A model generated the notes under the pieces. That model had not been told where the DNA came from, did not search any database, and was given only the letters and a program-made list of their open reading frames with translations. 64,000 bases of DNA, from assembly GCF_003432485.1 (NCBI RefSeq), contig NZ_QVNQ01000001.1, positions 186,001-250,000 on the forward strand. Direction: 5' to 3'. The position numbers were made by a program, and so were the translations under genes. This stretch comes from Actinomadura spongiicola. Lineage in GTDB: Bacteria > Actinomycetota > Actinomycetes > Streptosporangiales > Streptosporangiaceae. Below are positions 48,180 through 57,844 of the stretch, in pieces; position 1 is the first letter of the stretch, and each line of letters begins with the position of its first letter.

Positions 48180-49652
48180 TCAGGACGCGGGAAGCAGGTT
48201 GATGGCGTGGTCGCCGGTGGCCCACAGGTACTGGACGGCGTAGGCGCGCCATGGACGCCACTGTGCGGCACGGCGCGTCAGAGCCGCAGGCGTAGAGGGA
48301 AGGTCGAGTGACTTGGCGGCGGCGCGGATCCCAAGGTCGCTCGGAATGAACGCGTCGGGGTCGCCGAGGGCGCGCATCGCGATCGTCTCAATGGTCCACG
48401 GACCGATGCCGGGGAGGGCGGACAAGCGGGAGCGGGCCTCGTCCCAGTCGCTCCCCACCCCGAGGTCTATCTCACCACTCGCGAGCACGTCGACGAGGGT
48501 CGTGATGGTGGTGCGGCGGGTTCTCGGGAACGCGAGGAGTTTCGGGTCGAGTTCCGCCAGGGCGGACGGGGTCGGGAAGAGGTTGGTCAGACCGCCGCCC
48601 GGGTCGTCCACGGGGTCGCCGTAGGCAGTGACGAGTCGTCCGGCATGGGTGCGGGCCGCCGCCGTAGACACCTGCTGTCCCAGGACGGCGCGTACCGCGA
48701 ACTCGGGGGCGTCCACAGTACGCGGGACGCGCCGTCCTGGGGCCTTGTCGACCAGCGGGGCGAGGACGGGGTCTGCGCGCAGGAGGTCGTCCACGGCGAC
48801 GGGGTCGGCGTCGAGGTCGAGCATCCAACGGCACCGGCTGATCGCGATGGTGAGGTCCCGCAGGTCGCTGAGGCTGAGCGTGCAGGCGACATGATCGGGC
48901 CGGGGTCGCAGTGCGACGATGCCGTGCCCGTGGGGCAAACGCATGGTGCGGCGGTACGCGCCGTCCCGCCATTCCTCGACACCGGGGACGGCGGTGGCGG
49001 CGAGATGCCCGAACAGGTTGTCGGGGCAGAGTGGCGCCCGGAACGGCAGCCGAAGTGACAGTGCCCCGGAACCTGCGGGCGGATGTCCCTTGGCGACACG
49101 GTCGCGGAGGGCGGTCGGCGTCAACGCGAACACGCTCCGGACGGTCTCGTTGAAGGCCCGGATACTGGCGAAGCCCGCCGCGAACGCGACATCACCCATG
49201 GGAAGGGACGTCGTTTCGATGAGGAGCCTCGCCGTCTGAGCACGCTGTGCCCGCGCCAGAGCAAGCGGACCCGCACCCAGTTCGGCGTTGAGTTGGCGTT
49301 CGATCTGGCGTGTGCTGTAACCGAGCCGCCGTGCCAGGCCTGGAACTCCTTCCCGGTCGACCACGCCGTCCGCGATGAGGCGCATCGCGCGGGCGACGAC
49401 GTCCGCCCGGTGGTTCCATTCGGGTGAGCCGGGGGAGGTGTCGGGGCGGCAGCGTTTGCACGCCCGGAAACCGGCCTGCTGCGCTGACGCGGCGCTCGGA
49501 TGGAACCGCATGTTCTCGGGCTTGGGCGCCACCACCGGGCAGCTCGGACGGCAGTAGATTCCGGTGGTGACGACCGCGACGAAGAACCAGCCGTCGAAGC
49601 GAGCGTCCTTCGCCTGAACAGCCCGTACGCATCTTTCCGCGTCCTCGTGCAT
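48180..49652 (-). CDS. Ada-AlkA fusion, alkylation-response regulator and 3-methyladenine glycosylase
   Basis: A 490-residue protein with three parts: Ada N-terminal methylphosphotriester domain with zinc cysteines C34, C38, C65, C68; AraC-type HTH (LARRLGYSTRQIERQLNAEL, FASIRAFNETVRSVFALTPT); C-terminal AlkA with the helix-hairpin-helix LPGIGPWTIETIAMRALGDP and the catalytic Asp of IPSDLG. It senses methylated DNA and activates repair, and removes alkylated bases. The ATG at 49652 is favoured over GTG 49667. Operon with ogt. Confidence 0.95.
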   Translation of the reverse strand: MHEDAERCVRAVQAKDARFDGWFFVAVVTTGIYCRPSCPVVAPKPENMRFHPSAASAQQAGFRACKRCRPDTSPGSPEWNHRADVVARAMRLIADGVVDREGVPGLARRLGYSTRQIERQLNAELGAGPLALARAQRAQTARLLIETTSLPMGDVAFAAGFASIRAFNETVRSVFALTPTALRDRVAKGHPPAGSGALSLRLPFRAPLCPDNLFGHLAATAVPGVEEWRDGAYRRTMRLPHGHGIVALRPRPDHVACTLSLSDLRDLTIAISRCRWMLDLDADPVAVDDLLRADPVLAPLVDKAPGRRVPRTVDAPEFAVRAVLGQQVSTAAARTHAGRLVTAYGDPVDDPGGGLTNLFPTPSALAELDPKLLAFPRTRRTTITTLVDVLASGEIDLGVGSDWDEARSRLSALPGIGPWTIETIAMRALGDPDAFIPSDLGIRAAAKSLDLPSTPAALTRRAAQWRPWRAYAVQYLWATGDHAINLLPAS

Positions 49653-49732
49653 GTCCTCCAGGATCACCGATGGTCAGACGGTTCCACTAGCGGAAATCCG
49701 ACATTATCGTCAGACCGCCTACGGGAGGGCGC

Positions 49733-50494
49733 TCAGAGTTGGCGGAGGGCGCCGCCGTCCACGGTCCATTCGGCGCCGGTGACCTGGGCCGCCAGTGGGG
49801 ACAGCAGGTAGACGATGACGCGTGCGACGTCCAGCGGTGTGCCCAGACGTCCGACCGGTAGGCGTCGTTCCTCGCGGACAAACCGTTCTATGGCCTCCTC
49901 GACAGGGAGTCCGAACTGGGCGGCGAGTTGGTCGGCGAATCCACCGGGCTCGTCCCACAGCCGGGTCCGCGTGGGTCCGGGCGTGACGACGTTGGAGCGG
50001 ACGCCGCAGCGGCCGAACTCCCCCGCCAGCGTCTTGGACACCGACAACAACGCCGTCTTGGACGCCGCGTAGTCGACCAGTGGCGTGTCGGGGAACCGTC
50101 CGGCCTCGCTGGACACGTGCACGATGCTTCCCGCGCCCTGGTCGATCAGCGCGGGCAGCGCGGCCCGCGCCATCCGGACGGCCGCGTGGAAGTTCAGTTC
50201 GAAGGTGGCGTGCCACTGGTTATCGGTCACGTCGAGGAACCCGATCCGGGATTCGAGGGCGCCCGCGTTGTTGACCAGGCCGTCGAGGCGTCCGTGCCGT
50301 TCCAGGGCGGTGTCCACGATGTGCTGCGCGGCGGCGGGGTCGGTCAGGTCCGCGGCGACGCCACCTTTCGGTGGCTTGCGGGCGACACCGATGACGTGGG
50401 CGCCCTCGTCGGTGAGGAGCGTCGCGGTAGCCTCGCCGATACCGGCGGACGCGCCGGTGACGATGAACACCTTGCCGTCGAGTTCGAGATCCAT
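49733..50494 (-). CDS. SDR-family oxidoreductase
   Basis: A 253-residue Rossmann-fold dehydrogenase: coenzyme motif TGASAGIG, NNAG, catalytic Ser in IVHVSSEAG and YAASK. C-terminal GAEWTVDGGA is usual for classical SDRs. Substrate unknown. The ATG at 50494 has GAGG 8 nt upstream. It lies 11 bp after the DHA2 transporter gene, so they form an operon. Confidence 0.92.
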   Translation of the reverse strand: MDLELDGKVFIVTGASAGIGEATATLLTDEGAHVIGVARKPPKGGVAADLTDPAAAQHIVDTALERHGRLDGLVNNAGALESRIGFLDVTDNQWHATFELNFHAAVRMARAALPALIDQGAGSIVHVSSEAGRFPDTPLVDYAASKTALLSVSKTLAGEFGRCGVRSNVVTPGPTRTRLWDEPGGFADQLAAQFGLPVEEAIERFVREERRLPVGRLGTPLDVARVIVYLLSPLAAQVTGAEWTVDGGALRQL

Positions 50495-50505
50495 GGCTGA
50501 GCCTC

Positions 50506-51900
50506 TCAAGAGCGACGCAGGAACGAACCCACGAGGGCCGCTCCCGCCAGAACGATCGCGACGTTCACGGCCGTGGCCGTGTGGACGCCACCGAGGACGG
50601 ACCCGCCGGTGTTCGCGGTCGCCACCGCGCTCATCACGGGGATGCCGAGCGTGATGGCGATCTGCTGCGTCATGGTGGCGAGCCCGGTCGCGAGGCCCTG
50701 CTCCGCGTTGGGCAGCCCGGACGTCGCCGTCCCCATGAACGCCACGATCGCGACGAGGTTCCCGAAGCCGCCGATCGCGGTCGCGGCGAGCATCAGCGCG
50801 AGCGAGTCCCGCGACTCGCCGATGCCCAGCAGCGCCGCCGTCGCCGCCGCCTGGAGGACGAGCCCGGCGACGAGGGTCGTACGGCCGCCGAAACGTCCCA
50901 TGATCCGGGGCGCGGCGACACCGCCCGCGAACGTCCCGGCGCCGAGGACGCCGAGCGCGAGGCCCGTGGCCAGCGGCGAGAAACCCAGAACCTTCTGGAG
51001 GTAGAGGGTCATCAGGAACACCAGCGACGTCTCCGTGGCGAACGCGACGAACCCGCCGACGTTGCCCCAGGTGACGGTTCGCCGGGTGAGGACGCTCAGC
51101 GGCGCGAGCGGGGCCGGTGAACGCCGCTCCACCAGCACGAACGCGCTGAGCAGCACGGCCGCGGCGGCCAGCGGGACGAGCGCCCCTGCGGATCCCAGGC
51201 CGTGCTCACCGGCGAAGGTGATGCCGTACACGAGGGCGAGGAGCCCGCCGGTCACGGTCACCGCGCCGGGAACGTCCAGCCTCGCCCGGTCGCGGGTGCG
51301 GCTTTCGGCGACCACCACCGGAACCACGGCGACGATGACCACCGCGACCGGCACGTTGATCAGGAAGGCCCAGCGCCAGCTCAGCAGGTCCGTGAGCACG
51401 CCGCCGAGGATCGCGCCCACCGTGAAACCGGCCGACATCAGCGCGCCGCTGAGCCCGAGCGCCCGCGTCCGCAGCGGCCCCTCCGGGAAGGACGTGGTGA
51501 GCAACGACAGCGCGGCCGGGGTCGCGACCGCCGTGGCCAGCCCCTGGAGGACACGCCCGGTCAGCAGCATCGTCGGGGACGTGGCCAGCCCGCCGATCAG
51601 GGAGCCTCCGGCCAGGAGGACCATGCCCGCGAGCAGCATCCGGCGCCGTCCGAACAGATCGGCGACGCGGCCGAACAGGAGCGTGAACCCGGCGGCGGGA
51701 AGCGCGAACGCGGTCGCGATCCACTGCAACTCGTCCAGGCCGAAGCCCAGTCCCCGGCCGACGACCGGCAACGCCACGTTGAGGATGGAGAAGTCGATGG
51801 CGAGCATGAACTGCGCGCCGAGCAGAAGGGTCAATACCAGCTTGTGCCGTGACGTCATCGCTCCGGAAGGAGCCGACACGTCCGTAGTCAGTGCGGTCAT
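50506..51900 (-). CDS. DHA2-family MFS drug exporter
   Basis: A 464-residue transporter with 14 predicted helices, starting HKLVLTLLLGAQFMLAIDFS and with LNVALPVVGRGLGFGLDELQ and the motif A segment GRVADLFGRRRMLLAG. EmrB/QacA family members export drugs by proton antiport. The start ATG at 51900 is usual, though an internal ATG (TSRHKL) is possible. Operon with the SDR gene. No regulator gene adjoins directly on the same strand. Confidence 0.93.
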   Translation of the reverse strand: MTALTTDVSAPSGAMTSRHKLVLTLLLGAQFMLAIDFSILNVALPVVGRGLGFGLDELQWIATAFALPAAGFTLLFGRVADLFGRRRMLLAGMVLLAGGSLIGGLATSPTMLLTGRVLQGLATAVATPAALSLLTTSFPEGPLRTRALGLSGALMSAGFTVGAILGGVLTDLLSWRWAFLINVPVAVVIVAVVPVVVAESRTRDRARLDVPGAVTVTGGLLALVYGITFAGEHGLGSAGALVPLAAAAVLLSAFVLVERRSPAPLAPLSVLTRRTVTWGNVGGFVAFATETSLVFLMTLYLQKVLGFSPLATGLALGVLGAGTFAGGVAAPRIMGRFGGRTTLVAGLVLQAAATAALLGIGESRDSLALMLAATAIGGFGNLVAIVAFMGTATSGLPNAEQGLATGLATMTQQIAITLGIPVMSAVATANTGGSVLGGVHTATAVNVAIVLAGAALVGSFLRRS

Positions 51901-52091
51901 GGAGATGACTGTCGTTCCGTAGGGCGCGCCTACCCAGCCACCGCTCGTTCGTACTACTGGCAGTGGCAGGCAGTGAAATCGGCACCTGGGAGCCAGGGAG
52001 AACCTCGCTCCCTAGCGTGACGGCCGTTCGTACCGCTTCTTCCTACGCTCGACAGCGTCAGGCAAAGAGCCAAGGTCAGCGGGAGGAACTC

Positions 52092-52814
52092 GTGCGTCGC
52101 CAACTGTCTGCAATCGTCGCCATCGTGGTCGGCGCGAGTGCGCTGAGTGCCTGCGGCATGGCCTTCGCCTCGACGTTCGAGGACGATGCCGCGCTCAAGG
52201 GCGACATCACCGCCGTGCACCTGGACGCCATCGACTCCGGTCGTGTGACGCTGCGCGGTGGGGCGTCCAAGGCGTCGCTTCACCGCACGGTCGAGTATCG
52301 GGGCGACCGGCCGGAGGGGGCCACGCACCGGATCGAGAACGGTGTCCTGAAGCTCAGCGACTGCGGGTCGAACTGCTCGGTGAACTACACGCTCGAACTT
52401 CCGGCGGGCCTGCCCGTGACCGGCAGGACGGACAACGGCGCGATCACCCTTTCCAAGGTGGGCGCCGTGAACGTGTCGACCGACAACGGCGCCGTCCGCC
52501 TGGACGACGTCACCGGCCCGGTCAGGGCAAGGACCGACAACGGAAAGATCGAGGGCCGCGGCCTCAAGGGCGACCGCGTCGACGTGCGCACCGACAACGG
52601 CAAGATCATTCTTACTCCGGCGAAATCGCAGAGTATCCGCGCGGAGACGTCCAACGGTTCGATCACGGTCACCGTGCCGTCGGGGCGGTACCGGGTGTCC
52701 GCCCGCGCCGACAGCGGCGACCGGAAGATCGGGATCCGGCACGACGCGTCCGCCCCGTACCACCTCGATCTGATCACCGACAACGGCGACATCACCGTGA
52801 ATTCCGGGCGATAA
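52092..52814 (+). CDS. Lipoprotein with DUF4097 beta-helix-like repeats
   Basis: A 240-residue protein with a lipobox (IVVGASALSAC) and a beta-solenoid of DUF4097 type, with TDNG repeats (RTDNGAITLSKVG, STDNGAVRLDDVT, RTDNGKIEGRG, RTDNGKIILTP, ITDNGDITVNS). GTG 52092 has GGGAGG 5 nt upstream. Found outside the cell membrane; function unknown. It precedes an XRE regulator. Confidence 0.88.
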   Translation: MRRQLSAIVAIVVGASALSACGMAFASTFEDDAALKGDITAVHLDAIDSGRVTLRGGASKASLHRTVEYRGDRPEGATHRIENGVLKLSDCGSNCSVNYTLELPAGLPVTGRTDNGAITLSKVGAVNVSTDNGAVRLDDVTGPVRARTDNGKIEGRGLKGDRVDVRTDNGKIILTPAKSQSIRAETSNGSITVTVPSGRYRVSARADSGDRKIGIRHDASAPYHLDLITDNGDITVNSGR

Positions 52815-52824
52815 CCTCGGCGTC

Positions 52825-53706
52825 ATGGCGCGCAACGGCGAACTCGGCGAGTTCCTCAGGTCGAGGCGGGCACGGCTACGGCCCGAGGACGTCGGCGTCC
52901 CCTCGTACGGGACGCGGCGCCGTGTGCCCGGCCTCCGGCGGGAGGAGTTGGCGCAGCTCGCGGGCGTCAGCGTGGCCTACTACATCCGGCTCGAACAGGG
53001 CACGGCCGACGGCGTGTCCACCGAGGTCCTCGACGCGATCGCACGGGCGTTGCGCCTGGACGGCGACGAACACGCCCACCTGCACCGGCTCGCCCACCCG
53101 CCGCGCCGGACGCCCGCCACGGACCCGCCCCGCCTGCGCGCCCCGCTCCAGCACCTGCTCGACGCGATCACCCACGCGCCCGCCTACATCGTCGGGCCGT
53201 ACACGAACGTCGTCGCGTGGAACCGTCTCACCGCCGCCGTGTTCGTCGACCTCGCCGCCGTTCCACCGGACGAACGGACCTGGTCGCACCAGATCCATTT
53301 GAACGACGACTACAAGACCCGCCTCGGCGACAACTGGACGTCCGTCGCCCGGCGGAACGTCGCCCATCTACGGTTCCGATCGGGGCAGGCCCCGGACGAT
53401 CCACGCCTCCAGGCACTGATCGACACGTTGCGGGCCCGGAGCCCCGACTTCCGGGAGATGTGGTCCGCGCACCATGTGACCGACCTGACGCACGGCGAGG
53501 CCCGCATCGACCATCCGCGGGTGGGGAGGCTCGTCCTGCCGTTCGAGACCCTGCACCTGCCCGGCGACCCCGACCTCAGCCGACTCATGCTGTACGCGGC
53601 GGAACCGGGATCGCCGTCGGAGAAGGCGCTGCGGGAACTGTCGGAAACGTCCACCTGCCTTTCCTCCGCCGACCTGACCGCCGGGGCGTCCGCTCCACGG
53701 CCGTAG
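52825..53706 (+). CDS. XRE regulator with MmyB-like ligand domain 1
   Basis: A 293-residue protein: N-terminal XRE HTH (RRRVPGLRREELAQLAGVSV, AYYIRLEQGTADGVSTEVLD) and an MmyB/PAS-like ligand domain (GPYTNVVAWNRLTAAVFVDL, HPRVGRLVLPFETLHLPGDP). MmyB-type regulators control nearby oxidoreductase or lipid genes. ATG at 52825. It is on the same strand after the DUF4097 gene. Confidence 0.9.
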   Translation: MARNGELGEFLRSRRARLRPEDVGVPSYGTRRRVPGLRREELAQLAGVSVAYYIRLEQGTADGVSTEVLDAIARALRLDGDEHAHLHRLAHPPRRTPATDPPRLRAPLQHLLDAITHAPAYIVGPYTNVVAWNRLTAAVFVDLAAVPPDERTWSHQIHLNDDYKTRLGDNWTSVARRNVAHLRFRSGQAPDDPRLQALIDTLRARSPDFREMWSAHHVTDLTHGEARIDHPRVGRLVLPFETLHLPGDPDLSRLMLYAAEPGSPSEKALRELSETSTCLSSADLTAGASAPRP

Positions 53707-53723
53707 CTCGGTACGGTGTCGGT

Positions 53724-54842
53724 GTGGACGAGATCTCCTGGCGGGACGGCCGGGACCATCGCGTCCGATGGCGGTCGCAGAGCGGCGCCCCGGCGCCCCG
53801 GCGCGTCGTGGTCGCCGACGACGCGACACGCGCGGACGACGCCTACCGGTTGGCCTGCGAAGGCACCGCGCTGCTGTGGCGCGGCGACTTCCAGAACGCG
53901 CGCCAGCTCCTCCGGGCGATGGCGCGCCGGATCGACCGTCCACCACGACGGCGCAGGCGACGGCCTTCACCGGAAGTACCGGCGTTCCACCTGTACCGGC
54001 AGGCTCGTGCCCAGCGCGCACGGACACTCGGCATGCTCCTCATACCGTTCGAGCCGGGGCACGTGATTCCGCTACGCCGCGCCCCTGACGTCCGGGACGC
54101 CTGTACCGAGGTGTACGGAGCCGACGACGCGCCCTATGTGACGTCCTTGCGCGAACTCCTCGGACTCATCGGCGCGCACGAATGGCGGGAGAAGGGCGTA
54201 CCGATCCCCGCACTGGACGGCGACCACGTGTACCCGCATTACGGGGTCTTCTCGCCGATCCGCGGCGAATACGTGGATCTCGTCGGCGAAGCGCCGTTGC
54301 CACCGACGAAGACGGCGTTCGACATAGGAACCGGCACCGGCGTCCTGGCCGCCGTCCTTGCCCGACGCGGCGTGGAACGGGTCGTCGCCACCGACAACGA
54401 TCCACGCGCCCTCGCCTGTGCCGAGGAGAACGTCAACCGGTTGAATTTGTCGTCCCGGGTCGATGTCGTCCAGGCAGACCTGTTTCCTGAGGGACGAGCC
54501 GGGCTGGTCGTCTGCAACCCGCCCTGGCTGCCCGCGAAACCGTCGTCCCCGCTCGACCACGCCGTCTACGACCCGGGCGGCCGGATGCTTCGCGGCTTCC
54601 TGACCGGCCTCGCCGAGCACCTCGAACCGGGCGGCGAGGGCTGGCTGATCCTGTCCGATCTCGCCGAACACCTCGGTCTGCGCACACACGACGAACTGCC
54701 CACGCTGATCACGTCGTCCGGTCTACGGGTCGCGGGACGGCTCGACACCAAGCCGCGTCACCCGCGCGTCGACGACGCCGACGACCCGCTGCACGCCGCC
54801 CGCGCCGCCGAGACCACCACCCTCTGGCGCCTCACGACCTGA
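53724..54842 (+). CDS. Class I SAM-dependent methyltransferase (N-methyltransferase type)
   Basis: A 372-residue protein with an N-terminal domain and a C-terminal Rossmann methyltransferase: motif I AFDIGTGTGVLAAVLARRG, then motif IV CNPPWLP. The NPPW motif is typical of N-methyltransferases for bases or Gln (PrmC/RsmC/RlmG relatives). Target unknown. The GTG 53724 is the best start. It is between two MmyB-type regulators and convergent with the second. Confidence 0.88.
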   Translation: MDEISWRDGRDHRVRWRSQSGAPAPRRVVVADDATRADDAYRLACEGTALLWRGDFQNARQLLRAMARRIDRPPRRRRRRPSPEVPAFHLYRQARAQRARTLGMLLIPFEPGHVIPLRRAPDVRDACTEVYGADDAPYVTSLRELLGLIGAHEWREKGVPIPALDGDHVYPHYGVFSPIRGEYVDLVGEAPLPPTKTAFDIGTGTGVLAAVLARRGVERVVATDNDPRALACAEENVNRLNLSSRVDVVQADLFPEGRAGLVVCNPPWLPAKPSSPLDHAVYDPGGRMLRGFLTGLAEHLEPGGEGWLILSDLAEHLGLRTHDELPTLITSSGLRVAGRLDTKPRHPRVDDADDPLHAARAAETTTLWRLTT

Positions 54843-54846
54843 CCGG

Positions 54847-55695
54847 TCACACGTGGCTGCGGTGGGCGGTCTCGGGGCCCACCGCGCGAAGAAGCTCCAG
54901 GGCCTCCATGGTCGGGCTGCCGGGCGGCGGCGTGAAGACGAACAGCCGCTGGTCCTCCGCCGGGGTGAGCAGGGTCTCCGCGTCGAACTCGATCAACCCG
55001 ATCTCCGGATGCAGGACCCGCAGGCGGGCGGTGCGGCGCACGGCCACCTCGTGCCGCGCCCAGAGCCCGCTGAACTCCTCACTCGCCTGGCGGAGCCGCT
55101 CGACCAGGGCGGACGCTGCGGCGTCGTTGCCCCGGCGGGCCACCGCGGCGCGCAGATCGGCGACATGGACGCGGCTGTGGTACTCGTGCTCCTCGACCGG
55201 ATAGGCCGCCCGGATGGTCGGGTCGGTGAACCACCGCCAGATGATGTTCCGTTCCCCCGGCTCGGTCGAGCAGATGCAGCCGAAAAGAGAATTGGACATG
55301 GCGTTCTGCGCCAGCACGTCACCGAGGTCACCGATGATCTGGGCCGGTGTCTCGTCCAGCCGGTCGAGCAGGTACAGCAGACTCGGCCGGACGTGTTCCC
55401 CCGCGAACGGCCCGGCGGGCGGACGATGCCCGGCGAGCACGTACAGATGATCGCGCTCGTCCGAGGTCAACCGGAGCGCGCGGGCCAGGGCACCGAGCAT
55501 CTGGACGGACGGCTGCGGGCTCCGCGCCTGCTCAAGGCGCATGTAGTAGTCGGCGGACATGCCCGCGAGCTGCGACACCTCCTCGCGGCGCAACCCGGGC
55601 GTACGGCGCCGCGGCCCCGCCGCCAACCCGACCTCGTGCGGCCGTAGCCGCTCCCGGGAGCGGCGGAGGAAATCGGCGAGTTCGCGGCGGTCCAT
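54847..55695 (-). CDS. XRE regulator with MmyB-like ligand domain 2
   Basis: A 282-residue paralogue of the regulator at 52825 (PRRRTPGLRREEVSQLAGMS, ADYYMRLEQARSPQPSVQML; ETLLTPAEDQRLFVFTPPPG). The ATG at 55695 has GGGAGG 7 nt upstream. It is divergent from the alpha/beta hydrolase gene, which it probably regulates. Confidence 0.9.
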   Translation of the reverse strand: MDRRELADFLRRSRERLRPHEVGLAAGPRRRTPGLRREEVSQLAGMSADYYMRLEQARSPQPSVQMLGALARALRLTSDERDHLYVLAGHRPPAGPFAGEHVRPSLLYLLDRLDETPAQIIGDLGDVLAQNAMSNSLFGCICSTEPGERNIIWRWFTDPTIRAAYPVEEHEYHSRVHVADLRAAVARRGNDAAASALVERLRQASEEFSGLWARHEVAVRRTARLRVLHPEIGLIEFDAETLLTPAEDQRLFVFTPPPGSPTMEALELLRAVGPETAHRSHV

Positions 55696-55804
55696 CTCCA
55701 TGCCTCCCATGGTCGGCGATACGCGGCGGCTCAGCCTGGGATCGTTTGTCCTAGCCAAAACGGTCCGCTCCTCATCACCGACCCGGCCCGGCACCGTTGG
55801 GGAC

Positions 55805-56581
55805 ATGACGCAACTTACCGTTGGAAACGCCCAGATCACCTACCGTGCGGAGGGTTCGGGACCCGCCCTCGTCCTGGTCCACGGCGTGGGCTCCGGCGCG
55901 GCCATGTGGGACGAGCTCCTTCCCCAGCTCACCGACCGCAACACGGTGCTCCTGCCCGACCTGTCCGGCAGCGACGCGGCCGAGGACGACGGCGCGCCGC
56001 TCACCATCGAGACTCTCGCCGAGCAGGTCATCGCCGTGATCGAACACGCCGGGGCCGGTCCCGCCGACGTGGTCGGCTTCTCGCTCGGCGCCCCCACGGC
56101 CGCCGCCGTCGCGGCCCTGCGGCCGGACCTCGTCCGGCGGCTGCTCCCCGTCGCCGGGTTCGTCCATGCCGAGGACGAGTACCTCCAGCAGTTGATCACC
56201 GCCTGGTTGGCCCTCACCGACAACCCTGAGGGTTTCGGACGTCTCGGAACCCTCACCTCGTTCACCCCCCGGTACCTCAACGAGATCGGGCACGACCTGG
56301 CCGAGCAGACGCGCTGGTTCATGAGTCCCGTCCACGGCCGGTTGCGGCAGCTCGACCTCGTCCGGCGGGTGGACGTCCGGTCACTGCTCCCGCGGATCGA
56401 GGCGCCCACGCTGGTCATCGGCTGCACCCGCGACCAGTTGATCCCCGTGGAGAACCACCGCGAATTCGCCGGCGCCATCACGGGCAGCGAATACACCGAA
56501 CTCGACACCGGCCACGTCACGATGGCGGAACGCCCCGCCGACTTCCTGAAACTCGTCCACGACTTCCTCGCCCGTCCGTAA
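55805..56581 (+). CDS. Alpha/beta hydrolase
   Basis: A 258-residue hydrolase with oxyanion motif HGVGSG, nucleophile elbow GFSLG (Ser), Asp in CTRDQLIP and His in DTGHV. Substrate unknown; related to ester or C-C bond hydrolases. The ATG at 55805 is leader-short. Divergent from the MmyB regulator at 54847. Confidence 0.92.
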   Translation: MTQLTVGNAQITYRAEGSGPALVLVHGVGSGAAMWDELLPQLTDRNTVLLPDLSGSDAAEDDGAPLTIETLAEQVIAVIEHAGAGPADVVGFSLGAPTAAAVAALRPDLVRRLLPVAGFVHAEDEYLQQLITAWLALTDNPEGFGRLGTLTSFTPRYLNEIGHDLAEQTRWFMSPVHGRLRQLDLVRRVDVRSLLPRIEAPTLVIGCTRDQLIPVENHREFAGAITGSEYTELDTGHVTMAERPADFLKLVHDFLARP

Positions 56582-56599
56582 CACGGATTTCCGGCGGCT

Positions 56600-57844
56600 T
56601 CATCTAACGTGTCGGGCGGGTTTCGTAGCGGTGTTGAGCAGAAACTCCAGGGGGCCGCGGCGGAAGCGACGGGTCCACATCACGGCCAGTGCCAGGGCCG
56701 CGACGACGAAGACGACCAGGTCGGACAGTCGGGACGGAGTCGCCTCGGTGTCCAGGGCCGCGAGCGCGAGGATGTGGCCGACGTAGCACGACAGCGACAT
56801 GGTCCCCACGGCGATCACCGGACGCAGCGGCCGGGGCGCCCGCGGACGGAGGTCGGCGACCGTCACGGCGCACACCACGACGGTGATCGCCACGCCGATG
56901 TTGGCGACGACCTCGAAGGGAGTCCCGCTGTGCGGCGCGGCGACCAGCAGCAACGCGGGCGTGTGCGGGTCGACGGTGCCGGTCTCCGGCCCCGCCCACC
57001 AGGCCGATGGGTCCGCGTCGTACCAACCGGAGCCCTCGATGTCCGCGCGGATCCCCGCGAACACGCGCAGAACCAGCCAGGACGACCCGTACCCGACCAG
57101 GGCGAGGGCCGGGCCGAGGACGGCCAACCGGCGGCGGACCCGGGCGGCCTTCAGGTCCAGCCGTCCCAGGGCCATCCCGGCGAGCACGTACGGCATCCAG
57201 GTCATCGCCGGGTAGGCCCCGGTGAGGAGGAGATCGATCACTCCCTCGTGGCTCAACCATTCGATGGGGTCGTGAGCGTTGACGGCTCGTCCCCTGGAGA
57301 CGACCCAGGAGCCGTCGTCCAAGAGACCTCGCACACCGAACGAAACCAGCGGGCCCACCACGGCCAGCCCGGCGGCCAGGACCGCCAGCATCGTGGCGGA
57401 CAACCGCAGCAAGGGCAGCGCCAGCAGAAAGTAGAGCCCGTAGTAGGCGAGAATCACGTCCACCGGTGACGGGATCATCGCCACCGCCGTCCCCAGGACG
57501 AGCAGCACCACCGCGCGGATCGCCACCTTCACCGCCGCCTGCCGACCTTCGCGCCCGGTCCTGGGTCGCCGCCGACCACTGATGATCACCAGTGCCACCC
57601 CGGCCAGCAGCGCGAACAGCGCGGCGGACCGGCCGTGCGCGACCTGGAGCACCGCGCCGCCGTCCTCCGGTTCCGGGCCGATGTGGGCGGTGAACATCCC
57701 GAGCACTGCGACCCCTCGGGCCAGATCCAGCCCGATCAGCCTTTCGCGGTGCGCCGTGGCCTGAGACACGCCCGCGGACGGCTTCGTCCGAACGGGCGCC
57801 CCACTCCCACCACTCCGCTCCGCCTCGGGCCCGACGGCTTCCAT
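56600..57844 (-). CDS. DUF418/HGSNAT-like membrane protein
   Basis: A 414-residue protein with about ten membrane helices; LIGLDLARGVAVLGMFTAHI and a later GTMSLSCYVGHILALAAL are the DUF418/acyltransferase-3-like signatures. Function probably a transfer of an acyl group, not certain. The ATG at 57844 gives MEAVGPEAERSGGSGAP. It converges with the alpha/beta hydrolase gene, whose stop is 19 bp away. Confidence 0.83.
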   Translation of the reverse strand: MEAVGPEAERSGGSGAPVRTKPSAGVSQATAHRERLIGLDLARGVAVLGMFTAHIGPEPEDGGAVLQVAHGRSAALFALLAGVALVIISGRRRPRTGREGRQAAVKVAIRAVVLLVLGTAVAMIPSPVDVILAYYGLYFLLALPLLRLSATMLAVLAAGLAVVGPLVSFGVRGLLDDGSWVVSRGRAVNAHDPIEWLSHEGVIDLLLTGAYPAMTWMPYVLAGMALGRLDLKAARVRRRLAVLGPALALVGYGSSWLVLRVFAGIRADIEGSGWYDADPSAWWAGPETGTVDPHTPALLLVAAPHSGTPFEVVANIGVAITVVVCAVTVADLRPRAPRPLRPVIAVGTMSLSCYVGHILALAALDTEATPSRLSDLVVFVVAALALAVMWTRRFRRGPLEFLLNTATKPARHVR

